The notes under the pieces are model-generated. The model searched no databases, was not told the DNA's origin, and saw only the letters and a list, made by a program, of their open reading frames with translations. A program made the translations under genes and the position numbers. A stretch of 52,920 bases of DNA from CAYMRB01 sp964392615. Lineage in GTDB: Bacteria; Planctomycetota; UBA8108. Positions 9,916-18,684 of the stretch are shown here, one piece after another. The stretch spans positions 1-52,920 of the forward strand of contig CAYMRB010000008.1 in the NCBI GenBank assembly GCA_964392615.1, in the 5' to 3' direction. Numbering within the stretch: the stretch's first letter is position 1; each line of letters opens with the position of its first letter.

Positions 9916-10826
9916 TCGCTCGCTCCTTCCAGCTCCTCTCGCATGCGTCGCAGCCCTTCGTCGATCGTCAGCGGACGATAGTCGAGCTCGGCCTTGGCGT
10001 GATCGATGACGAAGCCGGTCTTCGCTGGGCGCTCGTCGTCCTCCGGCGTCGGCTCCGATCGGACGAGGTCGGGGTCGTAGCCGAACGCGATCGCGATGCG
10101 GCGACCGAACTCGTGCACGGAGACGTACTCCTCGCCGGATACGTGAAAGAGCCCTGTCTTGCCGCGCCGGAGGATGGTCTCGATCGCGGCGGCGAGATCG
10201 CCGACCCACGTCGGCGTGCGCCAATGTTCGTCGTAGAGCAGGATCTCCTTGCCGAGCCGCGTGGACCTGCGCACCCAGTCGACGATCCGCGCGCCCGGAC
10301 CGTAGACGAGCACCGTTCGGACGATCGCCCAATCCTCGAGGCCGGCGGATTGAACGACGCGTTCCGCTGCGAGCTTCGATTCGCCGTAGACGTTGATCGG
10401 TGATGGCTCGTCGGTCTCGGCGAGAAGCCCCTTCGTGCCATCGAACACGAAGTCGGTCGACAGCTGCACGAGGCGCTTCCCGTGTCCGCGACACCAATCG
10501 GCGAGGTCCTCGACGACGCCGACGTTCGTGCGCCAACACAGCTCAGGATCGTCGCGGCTCGGACCGATCGTGCTCATCGCGGCCGAATTGACGATCGCAT
10601 CGGGCTTGACGGTGACGAGGAGCCGACGCAACGCGTCGCCGTCCGCCAGATCGGCCGCCCGATACGACAGGCGCCCCGCGCGCAACCACGCATGTGGAAA
10701 ACGGGGCTCCGGCTGGCGCCCGGTCGCGACGACCTCCCAGTCCGCGCTGTCGCCCAGCGTGCGGACGAGGCGGTGACCGACCAGACCGTTGACTCCGGTG
10801 ACCAGGACCTTGCGGGGTGGTTCCAT
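9912..10826 (-). CDS. RmlD-like NAD(P)-dependent sugar-nucleotide reductase
   Basis: A 304-residue extended short-chain dehydrogenase closest to dTDP-4-dehydrorhamnose reductase (RmlD). The nucleotide-binding G-V-N-G-L-V-G motif is at 11-17. The catalytic Y-x-x-x-K appears as Y-G-E-S-K near residue 147-151, preceded by the S-T-D-F-V-F-D-G segment typical of RmlD. Length is normal. It is the first gene of a likely three-gene minus-strand unit: its stop overlaps the start of the ADP-ribosylglycohydrolase by four bases. No other rhamnose genes (RmlA, B, C) are in the window, so a role in dTDP-rhamnose synthesis is only one possibility; a general sugar or methionine-adenosyltransferase-beta-like reductase is the alternative. 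Confidence 0.88.
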   Translation of the reverse strand: MEPPRKVLVTGVNGLVGHRLVRTLGDSADWEVVATGRQPEPRFPHAWLRAGRLSYRAADLADGDALRRLLVTVKPDAIVNSAAMSTIGPSRDDPELCWRTNVGVVEDLADWCRGHGKRLVQLSTDFVFDGTKGLLAETDEPSPINVYGESKLAAERVVQSAGLEDWAIVRTVLVYGPGARIVDWVRRSTRLGKEILLYDEHWRTPTWVGDLAAAIETILRRGKTGLFHVSGEEYVSVHEFGRRIAIAFGYDPDLVRSEPTPEDDERPAKTGFVIDHAKAELDYRPLTIDEGLRRMREELEGASE

Positions 10827-10948
10827 GCGTCGGCGGGCTCGCCTCTCTGCGCTTCGCTTTCGATACCGAACCGAGGCTTCTTGTACCGTTGGCGGCGCGG
10901 CAGGGCAAGGTCGACCGACCGATTGCGACGACCCGCGGCGGCCTCCGG

Positions 10949-11899
10949 TCAGCGGCGCAGATCGATGATCTTGGGGCGTTCGATCCCGAAGCCGACCGAT
11001 TCGCCGACGCGGTGAACGACGACGATCGCCTCGCCATCGCGCAGAGTCTTGGTGCGTAAGCGCCAGCCGTTCGCCTCGTGGATCGCCTTGACGACCGCGG
11101 CGGACGCCGCGTGGACCGGCGCGACGATGTCGATGTGCTCCTGGGCCGCCCCTCGACCGCCGATCGGGGTCTGGCTCTTGGCGCGGATCACGGTCTGGCC
11201 CGTGAAGTCGGCGTAGAAGCGCAGGAATTGCGCGATCGGGATCTTGCCCTCGAGGATGGCGACGCGCTGGCCCTTCAGGCTGGCCTGCGGCTTGAACTCG
11301 TCACCCGCCGGGCGCTTCGCGGCGACTTTCGGGGCGGGCTCGGCCGGGCGGCTCTCGGGGCCGACTGTCGCGCGACGGGGACCGGCTGGCCGGTCGAGGA
11401 GCTTCACGAGCTGCGCGATGTCGTCGAGCTCGTGTTTCTCCGCCCTGACGATCAGCTTGCCCGTGCGATCATCGGCAGTCACGTAAACGGCGGTATCGAG
11501 CTGCCAGAGCTCGAGCGTAGCGTTCAGGACCTTCGTCACCTTGCTGGGCTGGGCGTGCTGGAGCGGCAGGATGTGGAGCGGCTCTCTGTCGGGATCGGCA
11601 CAGACGAGCGTGAGCAGCCTCAGATGGTCCAAGCTGCGGCGAGATGCCTCGACGGAAATCCACCCGTCTGCGACGTCTGTCCGTACCCGGCACCGGTCGG
11701 AGCCGAGCAGCTCACGGACCGACTCCGCGGCCTCGTCCGGATCCCGACGGCGGACCTTGAACCACTGAGTCACCCAGTCTTCCGACTTCGCTTCCGGCTC
11801 TTCGGCAACCGCCGACTCCTGCGCTGCAGCGCCTGCCCACCCCGCCGCCAGGACGAACGCGACCGCCACGCCGATCAGAGGACGATGTTTCCGGACCAT
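10949..11899 (-). CDS. Exported protein with secretin N-domain-like modules, lacking the pore
   Basis: A 316-residue exported protein. A signal peptide at about residues 1-27 ends in A-x-A. The body has two modules that look like secretin short domains (N0/N1/NolW type): one near 45-170, including a D-D-I-A-Q-L-V-K-L-L-D segment of the kind that links N domains, and one near 210-316. The secretin beta-barrel domain is absent, so this cannot form an outer-membrane channel by itself. The start is firm: an AGGAGG box sits nine bases upstream of the ATG at 11899, and the longer open frame to 12031 lacks such a site. Function is not known; it may be a periplasmic partner of a type II or type IV pilus secretin encoded elsewhere. 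It is divergent from the thioesterase gene. Confidence 0.75.
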   Translation of the reverse strand: MVRKHRPLIGVAVAFVLAAGWAGAAAQESAVAEEPEAKSEDWVTQWFKVRRRDPDEAAESVRELLGSDRCRVRTDVADGWISVEASRRSLDHLRLLTLVCADPDREPLHILPLQHAQPSKVTKVLNATLELWQLDTAVYVTADDRTGKLIVRAEKHELDDIAQLVKLLDRPAGPRRATVGPESRPAEPAPKVAAKRPAGDEFKPQASLKGQRVAILEGKIPIAQFLRFYADFTGQTVIRAKSQTPIGGRGAAQEHIDIVAPVHAASAAVVKAIHEANGWRLRTKTLRDGEAIVVVHRVGESVGFGIERPKIIDLRR

Positions 11900-12116
11900 T
11901 CTGATGTACCTCCTGATGCCCACATCGGTTTCCACTCGCCAATCCCGCAGCAGAAAGCAAGGGTCGTTCCATCGGTGATCGTCGCGATGGAACCGTCCGA
12001 CAGGCACGGCCGCTGTATCGATGCGCGACAACGATCGTCGCGACCTCCGACAGACGGTCGCGCGTCGCGACCGGAAACCCGTTTCCTCGCCGGCCGCGAC
12101 GCGGGATCATGTTGCC

Positions 12117-12551
12117 ATGAGCGAAGCACCCGAACTCGAGCAATACCCGGTCGTCGTCACGGTTCCGGTGCTATGGGGCGAGGTCGACGCGTGGGGCGTC
12201 GTCAACAACGTGGTCTACTACCGGTGGTTCGAGCAGGCGCGCATGACGTACTTCGGCCGCTGCGAGCTCATGGCGAGCTACGAGCGCGACCGCATCGGCC
12301 CGATCCTCCACTCGACGCGTTGCCGCTATCGCAAGCCGCTCACCCACCCGGCGACGGTGCGCGTGGGGGCACGCGTCAGCAAGGTGCTCGAGGATCGCGT
12401 CGAGATGGAGTACCTGCTCGTCTGTGCGGACGACGGCGCCGTGCACGCCGAGGGCGGCGCGATCGCGGTGTGCTACGACTTCCGGCGCGGCGAGAAGACG
12501 CCGTTGCCGCCGAACGTCGTCGACGCGATCGCGCGCCTCGAAGCGCGTTAG
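12117..12551 (+). CDS. Hotdog-fold acyl-CoA thioesterase (YbgC/FadM-like)
   Basis: A 144-residue single-domain hotdog protein of the 4-hydroxybenzoyl-CoA thioesterase/YbgC group, which hydrolyse acyl-CoA or acyl-ACP thioesters in the cytoplasm. The active-site loop reads E-V-D-A-W-G-V-V-N-N-V-V-Y-Y near residues 22-35, with the catalytic Asp and the V-N-N-x-x-Y signature. Length is typical. ATG at 12117 gives the standard family N-terminus; the frame is open about 32 codons further upstream but that part does not resemble the family. It converges on the VWA lipoprotein gene with a 17-base gap. Physiological substrate is unknown. Confidence 0.9.
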   Translation: MSEAPELEQYPVVVTVPVLWGEVDAWGVVNNVVYYRWFEQARMTYFGRCELMASYERDRIGPILHSTRCRYRKPLTHPATVRVGARVSKVLEDRVEMEYLLVCADDGAVHAEGGAIAVCYDFRRGEKTPLPPNVVDAIARLEAR

Positions 12552-12568
12552 CGGGGACTCGTCGCGGC

Positions 12569-14224
12569 TTACCGCGTGCGGCTCGCGTAGCGCCGGTAGA
12601 TCAGCTCTCGCGCGAACTCCTCGCGCTCGATGCTCTCGCCGGTCAGCTTGCCCTGCGTGGCGAGCGATCGCAACTTGACGGCGAAGCGCTCGAAGAGCTG
12701 CGCGTGGTGCACGAGATCGCGATCGGCGGCCTTCAGCGCGGTCTTCTGCAGCGCCGGGAATTCGTTTTCGAGCATCTCGGTGACGACGCTCGCCGCGGCG
12801 TTCGAGCGGCTGTCGACTGCGAGACGGATCTGCTCGAGCCCGAGGATCAGCTGACGATACGCGGCGACGAACTCGTCCTCGGCCTGCTTCTGGCGCAGCT
12901 CGGCGGAGCGTACGCGGAACGAACGCTCGATGACATTCCGGCGCGCGGTCGACGCATGCTGGAACGACAGACGCAGGTCGGTCTCGAAGAAGTTCCCGTC
13001 GTTCGACGGCGGAAACTGCAGCGTGATCAGCAGACTGCGCTGCTCGCCGTCGACGAAATCGCCCAGCGAGACCTGGTCCACGCCTTCCTGCGGCGTCGCG
13101 AACTCGAGCCCCTGGATGCCGTGCACGAGACCGCCCTTCAGGTTGCGGACCTTCAGGAGCACGTTGCGCGCGAACACGTGCAACATCGTCTCCAACTCGC
13201 GATCGAGCACCTCGGCGACCTCTTCGCGACTCTGCACGTAGGCAAACTGCCCCTCGCCGGCGCGGGCGAGCTCGGTCAGGAAGCTCGTATCGAGCTGGTG
13301 GCCGATGCCGACGATGTTCAGCCGCACGCCCTTGCGCGCGTGTCGGCCAACCGCCATGTTGACGAGACGCCACGCACCGGTCGCGCCGCGCGCCGACTGT
13401 CCATCGGTCAGCAAGACGATGTGCGCGGCCTCGCCCGTATCCTGAACGACAGCCTCCATGTCGCCGTAGGCCGCGTCCAGAGCGCTCGCAAGCTGTCCGT
13501 CACCGCGCGGATCGAGGCGGTCGACCAGGGCGTGGAGAGCGTGCCGGTCGAAGCTCTGTGACAAGCTCAGCGGCACGGCCACCTCATCGCCGAGAACGAC
13601 CAGCGACACGCGGTCTCCGGCGAGGACCTGATCGATCATGTAGTGCGCGCTGGCGCGCAGCAGGGCGAGCTTCTCCGGCGAGCGCATCGACTCGGAGTAG
13701 TCGAGCACGATCGCGAAGTTCGTCCCGTCGCCGCGCGCGGCCTTGACGGTCGGCGCGGTGACGCGAACGCGCACGGAGACAGTATCGCCCTCGGGCGACA
13801 CGATCGTGCGGCCGATCCGTACGTCGACACCGAGCATCTGCCCTCCGCCCTGATCGACGACCGGCTCGTTGCTCGGCACGCGGAAGGCCGTGGACGGGTA
13901 GTACTCCTGGTACTCGCGGTAGTTGCGCGCGGAGCCAGGTCCGTACCACGGATCCTGGTACTCGACCGCGTTGCCCTCCATCTCCACACCGTGCGTCACC
14001 CAGTACAGATCGCGCTTCGGCACCTTGTAAGACCAGGCATCGGCGCCCTTCTCGCTCATGTCGCGTGGCACCTCGCCGCCGACGAGCCCCGGCTCCGGCG
14101 AGCGGACCGGCTGAAAGTTCATCAGGGATCGCCGCCGCGGCGCGCTCTGCTCACACGCGGCGAGGAGGAGGCAGGCGGCGATCGACACGGCGACGAGAGA
14201 AACCGCTGGAGCTGTCTTCGTCAT
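12569..14224 (-). CDS. Lipoprotein with von Willebrand factor A domain
   Basis: A 551-residue predicted lipoprotein. The signal peptide ends in a lipobox L-A-A-C with the lipidated Cys at 24. Residues about 168-345 form a von Willebrand factor A domain with the metal-ion-dependent adhesion site D175-x-S-x-S179 and the later T-D-G loop, so metal-mediated ligand binding is plausible. The 140 residues before it include a Tyr-rich segment near 90-110. After the VWA domain come a beta-rich part and a helical C-terminus. The arrangement resembles YfbK-like VWA proteins. The ATG at 14224 is chosen because it begins the lipoprotein signal. It lies divergently from the second sulfatase, 137 bases away. 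The binding partner is not evident. Confidence 0.88.
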   Translation of the reverse strand: MTKTAPAVSLVAVSIAACLLLAACEQSAPRRRSLMNFQPVRSPEPGLVGGEVPRDMSEKGADAWSYKVPKRDLYWVTHGVEMEGNAVEYQDPWYGPGSARNYREYQEYYPSTAFRVPSNEPVVDQGGGQMLGVDVRIGRTIVSPEGDTVSVRVRVTAPTVKAARGDGTNFAIVLDYSESMRSPEKLALLRASAHYMIDQVLAGDRVSLVVLGDEVAVPLSLSQSFDRHALHALVDRLDPRGDGQLASALDAAYGDMEAVVQDTGEAAHIVLLTDGQSARGATGAWRLVNMAVGRHARKGVRLNIVGIGHQLDTSFLTELARAGEGQFAYVQSREEVAEVLDRELETMLHVFARNVLLKVRNLKGGLVHGIQGLEFATPQEGVDQVSLGDFVDGEQRSLLITLQFPPSNDGNFFETDLRLSFQHASTARRNVIERSFRVRSAELRQKQAEDEFVAAYRQLILGLEQIRLAVDSRSNAAASVVTEMLENEFPALQKTALKAADRDLVHHAQLFERFAVKLRSLATQGKLTGESIEREEFARELIYRRYASRTR

Positions 14225-14361
14225 GGTTCCGGACCTGTTCGGTTGTGACGCCGCGATTCCGATCAATCCGAGATGGACCCGTGCGCATCTCCGGTAGTAC
14301 ATTCGCGGCGTCCCGGCTTGGTTTGACCTTCGACGACGCCGATTATTCGAGATCTATCAGC

Positions 14362-15822
14362 ATGAACCATCGTGCACCGACATGGTACGTCTCACGAACC
14401 GCGATCGCACTCTATCTGGCCCTGCTGCTGCTGATGCCGCAAATGGGGCACGCGCGCAATGTGCTGTTCATCGCGGTCGACGACCTCAACGACTGGATCG
14501 GCGTCCTCGGCGGGCACCCGCAGTCCCGCACTCCGCGCCTCGACGCCCTCGCGCAGCGCGGCGTGCTGTTCAAGCGGGCGTACTGCTCGGCCCCGGCGTG
14601 CAATCCGTCCCGCGCGAGCCTGATGTGCGGCATCCGGCCGTCGACGTCCGGCGTGTATCACAACCCCGATCCGTGGCGCAGGGCGATGCCCGACGCGGTG
14701 ACGCTGCCGCAGCACTTCATGAAGCACGGCTATGACGCGGCCGGCTGCGGCAAGATCTACCATGGGTCGTTCCCTGACGCGGCCTCGTGGCAGGAGTACC
14801 TGAAGAGGCCCGGTGACCCGCTGCCGAAGGGGCGGCCGCTGAACGGTCTTCCGAACACGCGTCACTTCGACTGGGGGCCGGTCGACGTGGCCGACTCGGA
14901 GATGGGCGACGCGAAAGTCGTCGACTGGGCGATCGAATACCTCAAACGGGGTCACGACAAGCCGTTCTTCCTCGCCGTGGGCTTCTATCGACCTCACCTG
15001 CCGTGGTATGTGCCGCGCGAGTACTTTCGAGCGTATCCCGAGGCCGACGTGACGTTGCCGACCGTTCCCGACGGCGATCTCGACGACGTGCCCGAAGCGG
15101 GCGTCCGCATGGCGAAGCCGCAGGGCGATCACGCCCGCGTCCTCAGGAGCGACAATTGGCGCAAGGCGGTCTCGGCGTACCTCGCGAGTGTCGCGTTCAC
15201 CGACAAGCAGCTTGGCCGCCTGCTCGACGCGCTCGACGCGACAGGCCTCGCGAAGGACACGGTCATCGTGCTGTGGGGCGATCACGGCTGGCACCTCGGC
15301 GAAAAGAAGCACTGGCGCAAGTTCGCGCTCTGGGAGGAGGCCACGCGGGTGCCGCTGATGGTCGTCGCGCCGAACGTGACGCCGAAGGCCGCGACGTGCG
15401 AGCGCACGGTCAGCCTGCTCGACCTCTACCCGACGCTCCTCGACCTCTGCGACCTGCCGTCGCGCAAGGAGCTCGAAGGGCGCAGCCTGGTGCCGCTCCT
15501 GCGCGAACCGAGCGCCGAGTGGAACCGCCCCGTCATCACGACTCACGGCTTCCAGAACCACGCCGTGCGCTCGGAGCGCTGGCGCTATATCCGCTACGCG
15601 GACGGGAGCGAGGAGCTCTACGACCACGAAGCGGACCCGAACGAGTGGACGAACATCGCGTCCCGCAAGGAACACGACAAGGTCAAGGCCGAGCTGGCGG
15701 CCTGGCTGCCGAAGAAGAACGCCCCGGCGAAGAAGCGCGGCGCGCAGAGGAAGAAGCAGCAGCAGAACAGGGGCAAGAAGCAGCACGAGCGCCAGAAGCA
15801 GAAGAAGCGGCAGAAGGCGTAG
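14362..15822 (+). CDS. Exported sulfatase, iduronate-2-sulfatase type, with basic C-terminal tail
   Basis: A 486-residue type I sulfatase. A hydrophobic signal segment spans about residues 13-31. The metal-binding segment V-D-D-L-N-D follows at 39-44. The formylglycine signature is C80-N-P-S-R84. The D-D-L-N-D-W start and G-x-x-H-P region match iduronate-2-sulfatase-like (IDS) members, which act on sulfated uronic-acid polysaccharides; this specificity is a family-level guess. The odd feature is the last 40 or so residues, which are almost entirely Lys, Arg, Gln and Ala, giving a strongly basic tail beyond the catalytic domain. That tail could tether the enzyme to anionic glycans. ATG at 14362 begins the signal peptide. 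A hairpin-rich element begins 24 bases after the stop. Confidence 0.93.
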   Translation: MNHRAPTWYVSRTAIALYLALLLLMPQMGHARNVLFIAVDDLNDWIGVLGGHPQSRTPRLDALAQRGVLFKRAYCSAPACNPSRASLMCGIRPSTSGVYHNPDPWRRAMPDAVTLPQHFMKHGYDAAGCGKIYHGSFPDAASWQEYLKRPGDPLPKGRPLNGLPNTRHFDWGPVDVADSEMGDAKVVDWAIEYLKRGHDKPFFLAVGFYRPHLPWYVPREYFRAYPEADVTLPTVPDGDLDDVPEAGVRMAKPQGDHARVLRSDNWRKAVSAYLASVAFTDKQLGRLLDALDATGLAKDTVIVLWGDHGWHLGEKKHWRKFALWEEATRVPLMVVAPNVTPKAATCERTVSLLDLYPTLLDLCDLPSRKELEGRSLVPLLREPSAEWNRPVITTHGFQNHAVRSERWRYIRYADGSEELYDHEADPNEWTNIASRKEHDKVKAELAAWLPKKNAPAKKRGAQRKKQQQNRGKKQHERQKQKKRQKA

Positions 15823-15846
15823 GAGCTCCTCATCCGGGCCAGTGAC

Positions 15847-15955
15847 GCGGAGTTGAGCCGCCGCGAAGCGGTCGGATCCAACTCCGCGCGCATGGGCTGC
15901 CGTACGAGCGGTCTCGGGAGGCCTCGGAGCCGACTGCCCGGCCAGCCCATGCGCG
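15847..15955 (+). repeat. Structured element, copy 1 (two hairpins)
   Basis: Hairpin 1 has outer arms at 15847-15855 (GCGGAGTTG) and 15879-15887 (CAACTCCGC), all nine pairs perfect. Inside it is a CCG-CCGC / GCGG-T-CGG stem (15858-15864 with 15868-15875) closed by a GAA loop with one bulged T. Hairpin 2 has 13-base arms at 15887-15899 (CGCGCATGGGCTG) and 15943-15955 (CAGCCCATGCGCG), all pairs perfect, around a 43-base loop that can pair further. The same architecture recurs at 27727-27829 with compensating changes. It lies between the second sulfatase stop and the glyS promoter, and could also act as that sulfatase's terminator. Confidence 0.8.
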
Positions 15956-15957
15956 GG

Positions 15958-15990
15958 TTGACTTCCGCGAAACCTGCGAAATAATCGCAG
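15958..15990 (+). promoter_or_regulatory. glyS operon promoter with dyad over the -10
   Basis: A -35 box TTGACT (15958-15963) and a -10 box AATAAT (15980-15985) are separated by 16 bases; each matches five of six sigma70 consensus positions. The -10 lies inside an inverted repeat CTGCGA-AATAA-TCGCAG (15974-15990) that could be an operator. The promoter starts two bases after the structured element and 45 bases separate the -10 from the glyS ATG. Confidence 0.7.
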
Positions 15991-16029
15991 ATTCGCCAAA
16001 TCGTGCTCTTCACTTCGGACAGGCCCGCC

Positions 16030-17691
16030 ATGAGCTCTTCCCAGCCGTCTCAGGACAACGACATCGACCTCATGAAGGAGGTCATCTCGCTCTCGAAGCA
16101 ACGCGGCTTCGTATTCCAGTCGAGCGAGATCTACGGCGGCCTCAAGAGCTGCTACGACTACGGCCCGCTCGGCATCGAGCTCAAGCGCAACGTCATGAAC
16201 GAGTGGTGGCGCGCGATGGTCCACGAGCGCGAGGACATCGTCGGCCTCGACGCGTCGATCATCATGCACCCGCGCGTGTGGGAGGCGTCCGGGCACCTCG
16301 CCGGGTTCTCTGACCCACTCGTCGACTGCCTGGTCTCGAAGGAGCGCTTCCGGGCCGACAAGGCGCCGCGGCCGGAGATCGGCGCGGAGCTGCCGCTGAC
16401 TTGCGCCGACAAGGGCCAGGCCAAGGCGTACCAGGGAGCGATCCAGGAGCGCTTCGGCATCGAGCTGCGCCGCCAGAAGAAGACGCTCCACGGCATGAAG
16501 GTCGTCGACGAGGAGACCGTCGGCTTCTTCGATGGCGACGCCGACGAGCCGGCAGAGAAGTTCCCGTTCCGCGGCTACGTCAGCCCGGCGATCGGCAGCC
16601 CGTTCCTGAGCGACGAGCGCCAGTTCAACCTGATGTTCCGCACGAGCCTCGGGTCGGTCGATCCGATCCAGGAGATGGTGGACGCGCTGAAGGGGCGGTC
16701 GCTGTCGCAGGACGAGGTGCGCGCGATCGTCGAGGAAAAGATCCGCGCGTCGGCGGTCTACCTGCGTCCCGAGACCGCGCAGGCGATGTTCGTGCAGTTC
16801 GCGAACATCCAGAAGTCCCTCGCGATGAAAGTGCCGTTCGGCATCGCGCAGATGGGGAAGAGCTTCCGCAACGAGGTCACCGTCGAGCACTTCATCTTCC
16901 GGTCCTGCGAGTTCGAGCAGATGGAGATGGAGTACTTCGTCGAGCCCGGCAAGCAGAAGGAATCGCTCGAATACTGGAAGAACGAGCGGCTCCAGTGGTA
17001 CCTGCGCTACGCGAACGACAAGAGCAAGTTCCGCCTGCGCAAGCACGAGCCGGACGAGCTGGCCCACTACGCCGACGACTGCTACGACGTCGAGTACGAG
17101 TACCCATGGGGATGGGATGAGCTCGAGGGCATCGCGAGCCGCACCGACTATGACCTGCGCAAGCACTCGGAGCACTCCGGCCAGCACCTGACGTACTTCG
17201 ATCAGGAGAAGGAGAACCCGGAGACCGGCAAGAAGGGCGTCCACTACACGCCGTACGTCATCGAGCCGGCAGCCGGCGCGACCCGCGCCACGCTGATGTA
17301 CCTCCTCGACGCGTTCGAGTACGACAGCCCGCGGCCGGACGCCAAGGGCAAGGTCAAGAAACGCCGCGTCCTCAAGCTGCACCCGCGTCTAGCGCCGTAC
17401 AAGGTCGCCGTGCTACCCCTCGTCAAGCGCGACGGCATGCCGGAAAAGGCCCGCGAGATCGTGCAGCAGTTCTTCGCGAACGGCATCAACGCGAAGTACG
17501 ACGAGCAGCACCAGATCGGCAAGCGCTACTCCCGCCACGACGAGGTCGGCACGCCTTACTGCTTGACCGTCGACGGTGAATCGCTGGAAGAAGGGACCGT
17601 GACGATCCGCCATCGCGACACGACCGACCAGGAGCGTATCAAGATCGACGACGCGCTCGAGATCGTGCGCCAGCGGCTCGCGGAGAGCTGA
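16030..17691 (+). CDS. glyS: Glycyl-tRNA synthetase (single-chain, alpha2 type)
   Basis: A 553-residue class II aminoacyl-tRNA synthetase that charges tRNA-Gly with glycine in the cytoplasm. The N-terminal region has the family signature around residues 20-55 (F-V-F-Q-S-S-E-I-Y-G-G, then Y-D-Y-G-P-L-G). Motif 2 is visible near residue 275-300 (G-K-S-F-R-N-E followed by F-R-S-C-E-F-E-Q-M-E). The S-R-T-D-Y-D-L motif of glycine binding is near 375. The C-terminal anticodon-binding domain covers about 455-553. This is the homodimeric type, not the alpha2-beta2 type split into GlyQ and GlyS. ATG at 16030 is the first start after the promoter with a family-like N-terminus. It is first in a run with scpA, fmt and rsmB; the gap to scpA is 42 bases. 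Confidence 0.96.
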   Translation: MSSSQPSQDNDIDLMKEVISLSKQRGFVFQSSEIYGGLKSCYDYGPLGIELKRNVMNEWWRAMVHEREDIVGLDASIIMHPRVWEASGHLAGFSDPLVDCLVSKERFRADKAPRPEIGAELPLTCADKGQAKAYQGAIQERFGIELRRQKKTLHGMKVVDEETVGFFDGDADEPAEKFPFRGYVSPAIGSPFLSDERQFNLMFRTSLGSVDPIQEMVDALKGRSLSQDEVRAIVEEKIRASAVYLRPETAQAMFVQFANIQKSLAMKVPFGIAQMGKSFRNEVTVEHFIFRSCEFEQMEMEYFVEPGKQKESLEYWKNERLQWYLRYANDKSKFRLRKHEPDELAHYADDCYDVEYEYPWGWDELEGIASRTDYDLRKHSEHSGQHLTYFDQEKENPETGKKGVHYTPYVIEPAAGATRATLMYLLDAFEYDSPRPDAKGKVKKRRVLKLHPRLAPYKVAVLPLVKRDGMPEKAREIVQQFFANGINAKYDEQHQIGKRYSRHDEVGTPYCLTVDGESLEEGTVTIRHRDTTDQERIKIDDALEIVRQRLAES

Positions 17692-17733
17692 AGAGCACAT
17701 TAGAGCGCCAAGGAACCGGAGAGGCGTCAATAC

Positions 17734-18684
17734 ATGGTCGGCCTACCCACCGAGTTCCGAGCATCCGTCGACAGCTACGCGGGCCCTCTCGACCTCCTCC
17801 TCTACCTGATCAAGAAGGACGAGGTCGACATCTTCGACATCCCGCTGTCGGACGTCATCCTGCAGTACCAGATCTACCTCGAGGTGCTGAAGGAAATCGA
17901 TCCGAACGCGTGCGGCGAGTTCCTCGTCATGGCCGCAAACCTCATGGAGATCAAGTCGAAGCTCCTGCTGCCGCGCGAGGAGCTCGCAGACGACGAGGAG
18001 TACGAGGATCCCCGCATCGAGCTCGTGCGCCAGCTCCTCGAGTACAAGAAGTTCAAGGAGCGCGCATTGCTCTTGGAGGATCGCCTCGACGAGCACAAGA
18101 AGCGCCACCACCGTCCGCCGGCGGATCCGCCCCCGGACGACGAACCGGCCGGGCCGCTGCCGCTCGGCAACGTCGATGTGTGGGACCTGTTGACCGCGTT
18201 CCACCGCATCCAGATCGCGCTCGGCCAGCGCGTGCCGATTCAGGTCGTCCTCGAGGAACGCCCGCTCGAGGAGTTCATGGACGAGGTCGTCGCGACGCTG
18301 CGCTCCGCCGAGGGGCAGACGGCGCTCTTCGACGATCTCTTCCTCGGCGCGCGAACGCGCCAGGAAGCGATCGGCTACTTCCTCGCGGTCCTCGAGCTCG
18401 CGAAGCAGTACCGCCTCGTCGCGACGCAGGGCGGCGCCAGCGACATCATCCACGTGCGCCTGCGCGCCGATGAGGAGATGGCGCGACTGCAACGCGAAGA
18501 GCGTGAGGACGAGCCGCTTCGACCGCCGAGCCCCGAGTCGGAGGGGCTGCTCGGCGCGCAGCCGGAGACTCCTCCTGAGCCCGCCGCGCAGCACCTGCTG
18601 GCGGTGCCCGATCCCGACAGCGCGTCGACACCGGCAGGTGGCGACGGCGGGGACGCCGCCGCGGCGGACGAGGAGGACCGTTGA
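17734..18684 (+). CDS. scpA: Segregation and condensation protein A
   Basis: A 316-residue kleisin subunit of the bacterial SMC-ScpAB condensin, which bridges SMC heads and helps chromosome segregation. The N-terminal F-x-G-P-L-D-L-L-L-Y-L-I-K-K motif is present at about residues 15-28, followed by D-I-F-D-I-P and the A-x-L-M-E-I-K-S-K-L-L-L-P segment near 67-80. The C-terminal winged-helix part covers about 170-240. The last 70 residues are a low-complexity acidic/proline tail beyond the usual ScpA length. No scpB is in the window, so the partner must be encoded elsewhere. The stop overlaps the fmt start. Confidence 0.95.
   Translation: MVGLPTEFRASVDSYAGPLDLLLYLIKKDEVDIFDIPLSDVILQYQIYLEVLKEIDPNACGEFLVMAANLMEIKSKLLLPREELADDEEYEDPRIELVRQLLEYKKFKERALLLEDRLDEHKKRHHRPPADPPPDDEPAGPLPLGNVDVWDLLTAFHRIQIALGQRVPIQVVLEERPLEEFMDEVVATLRSAEGQTALFDDLFLGARTRQEAIGYFLAVLELAKQYRLVATQGGASDIIHVRLRADEEMARLQREEREDEPLRPPSPESEGLLGAQPETPPEPAAQHLLAVPDPDSASTPAGGDGGDAAAADEEDR

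Noticed and set aside
14392..17382. A 996-residue minus-strand open frame across the sulfatase and glyS
   Set aside because: Both covered genes are recognisable on the plus strand; the minus product is low-complexity Leu/Val/Arg/Asp-rich shadow.
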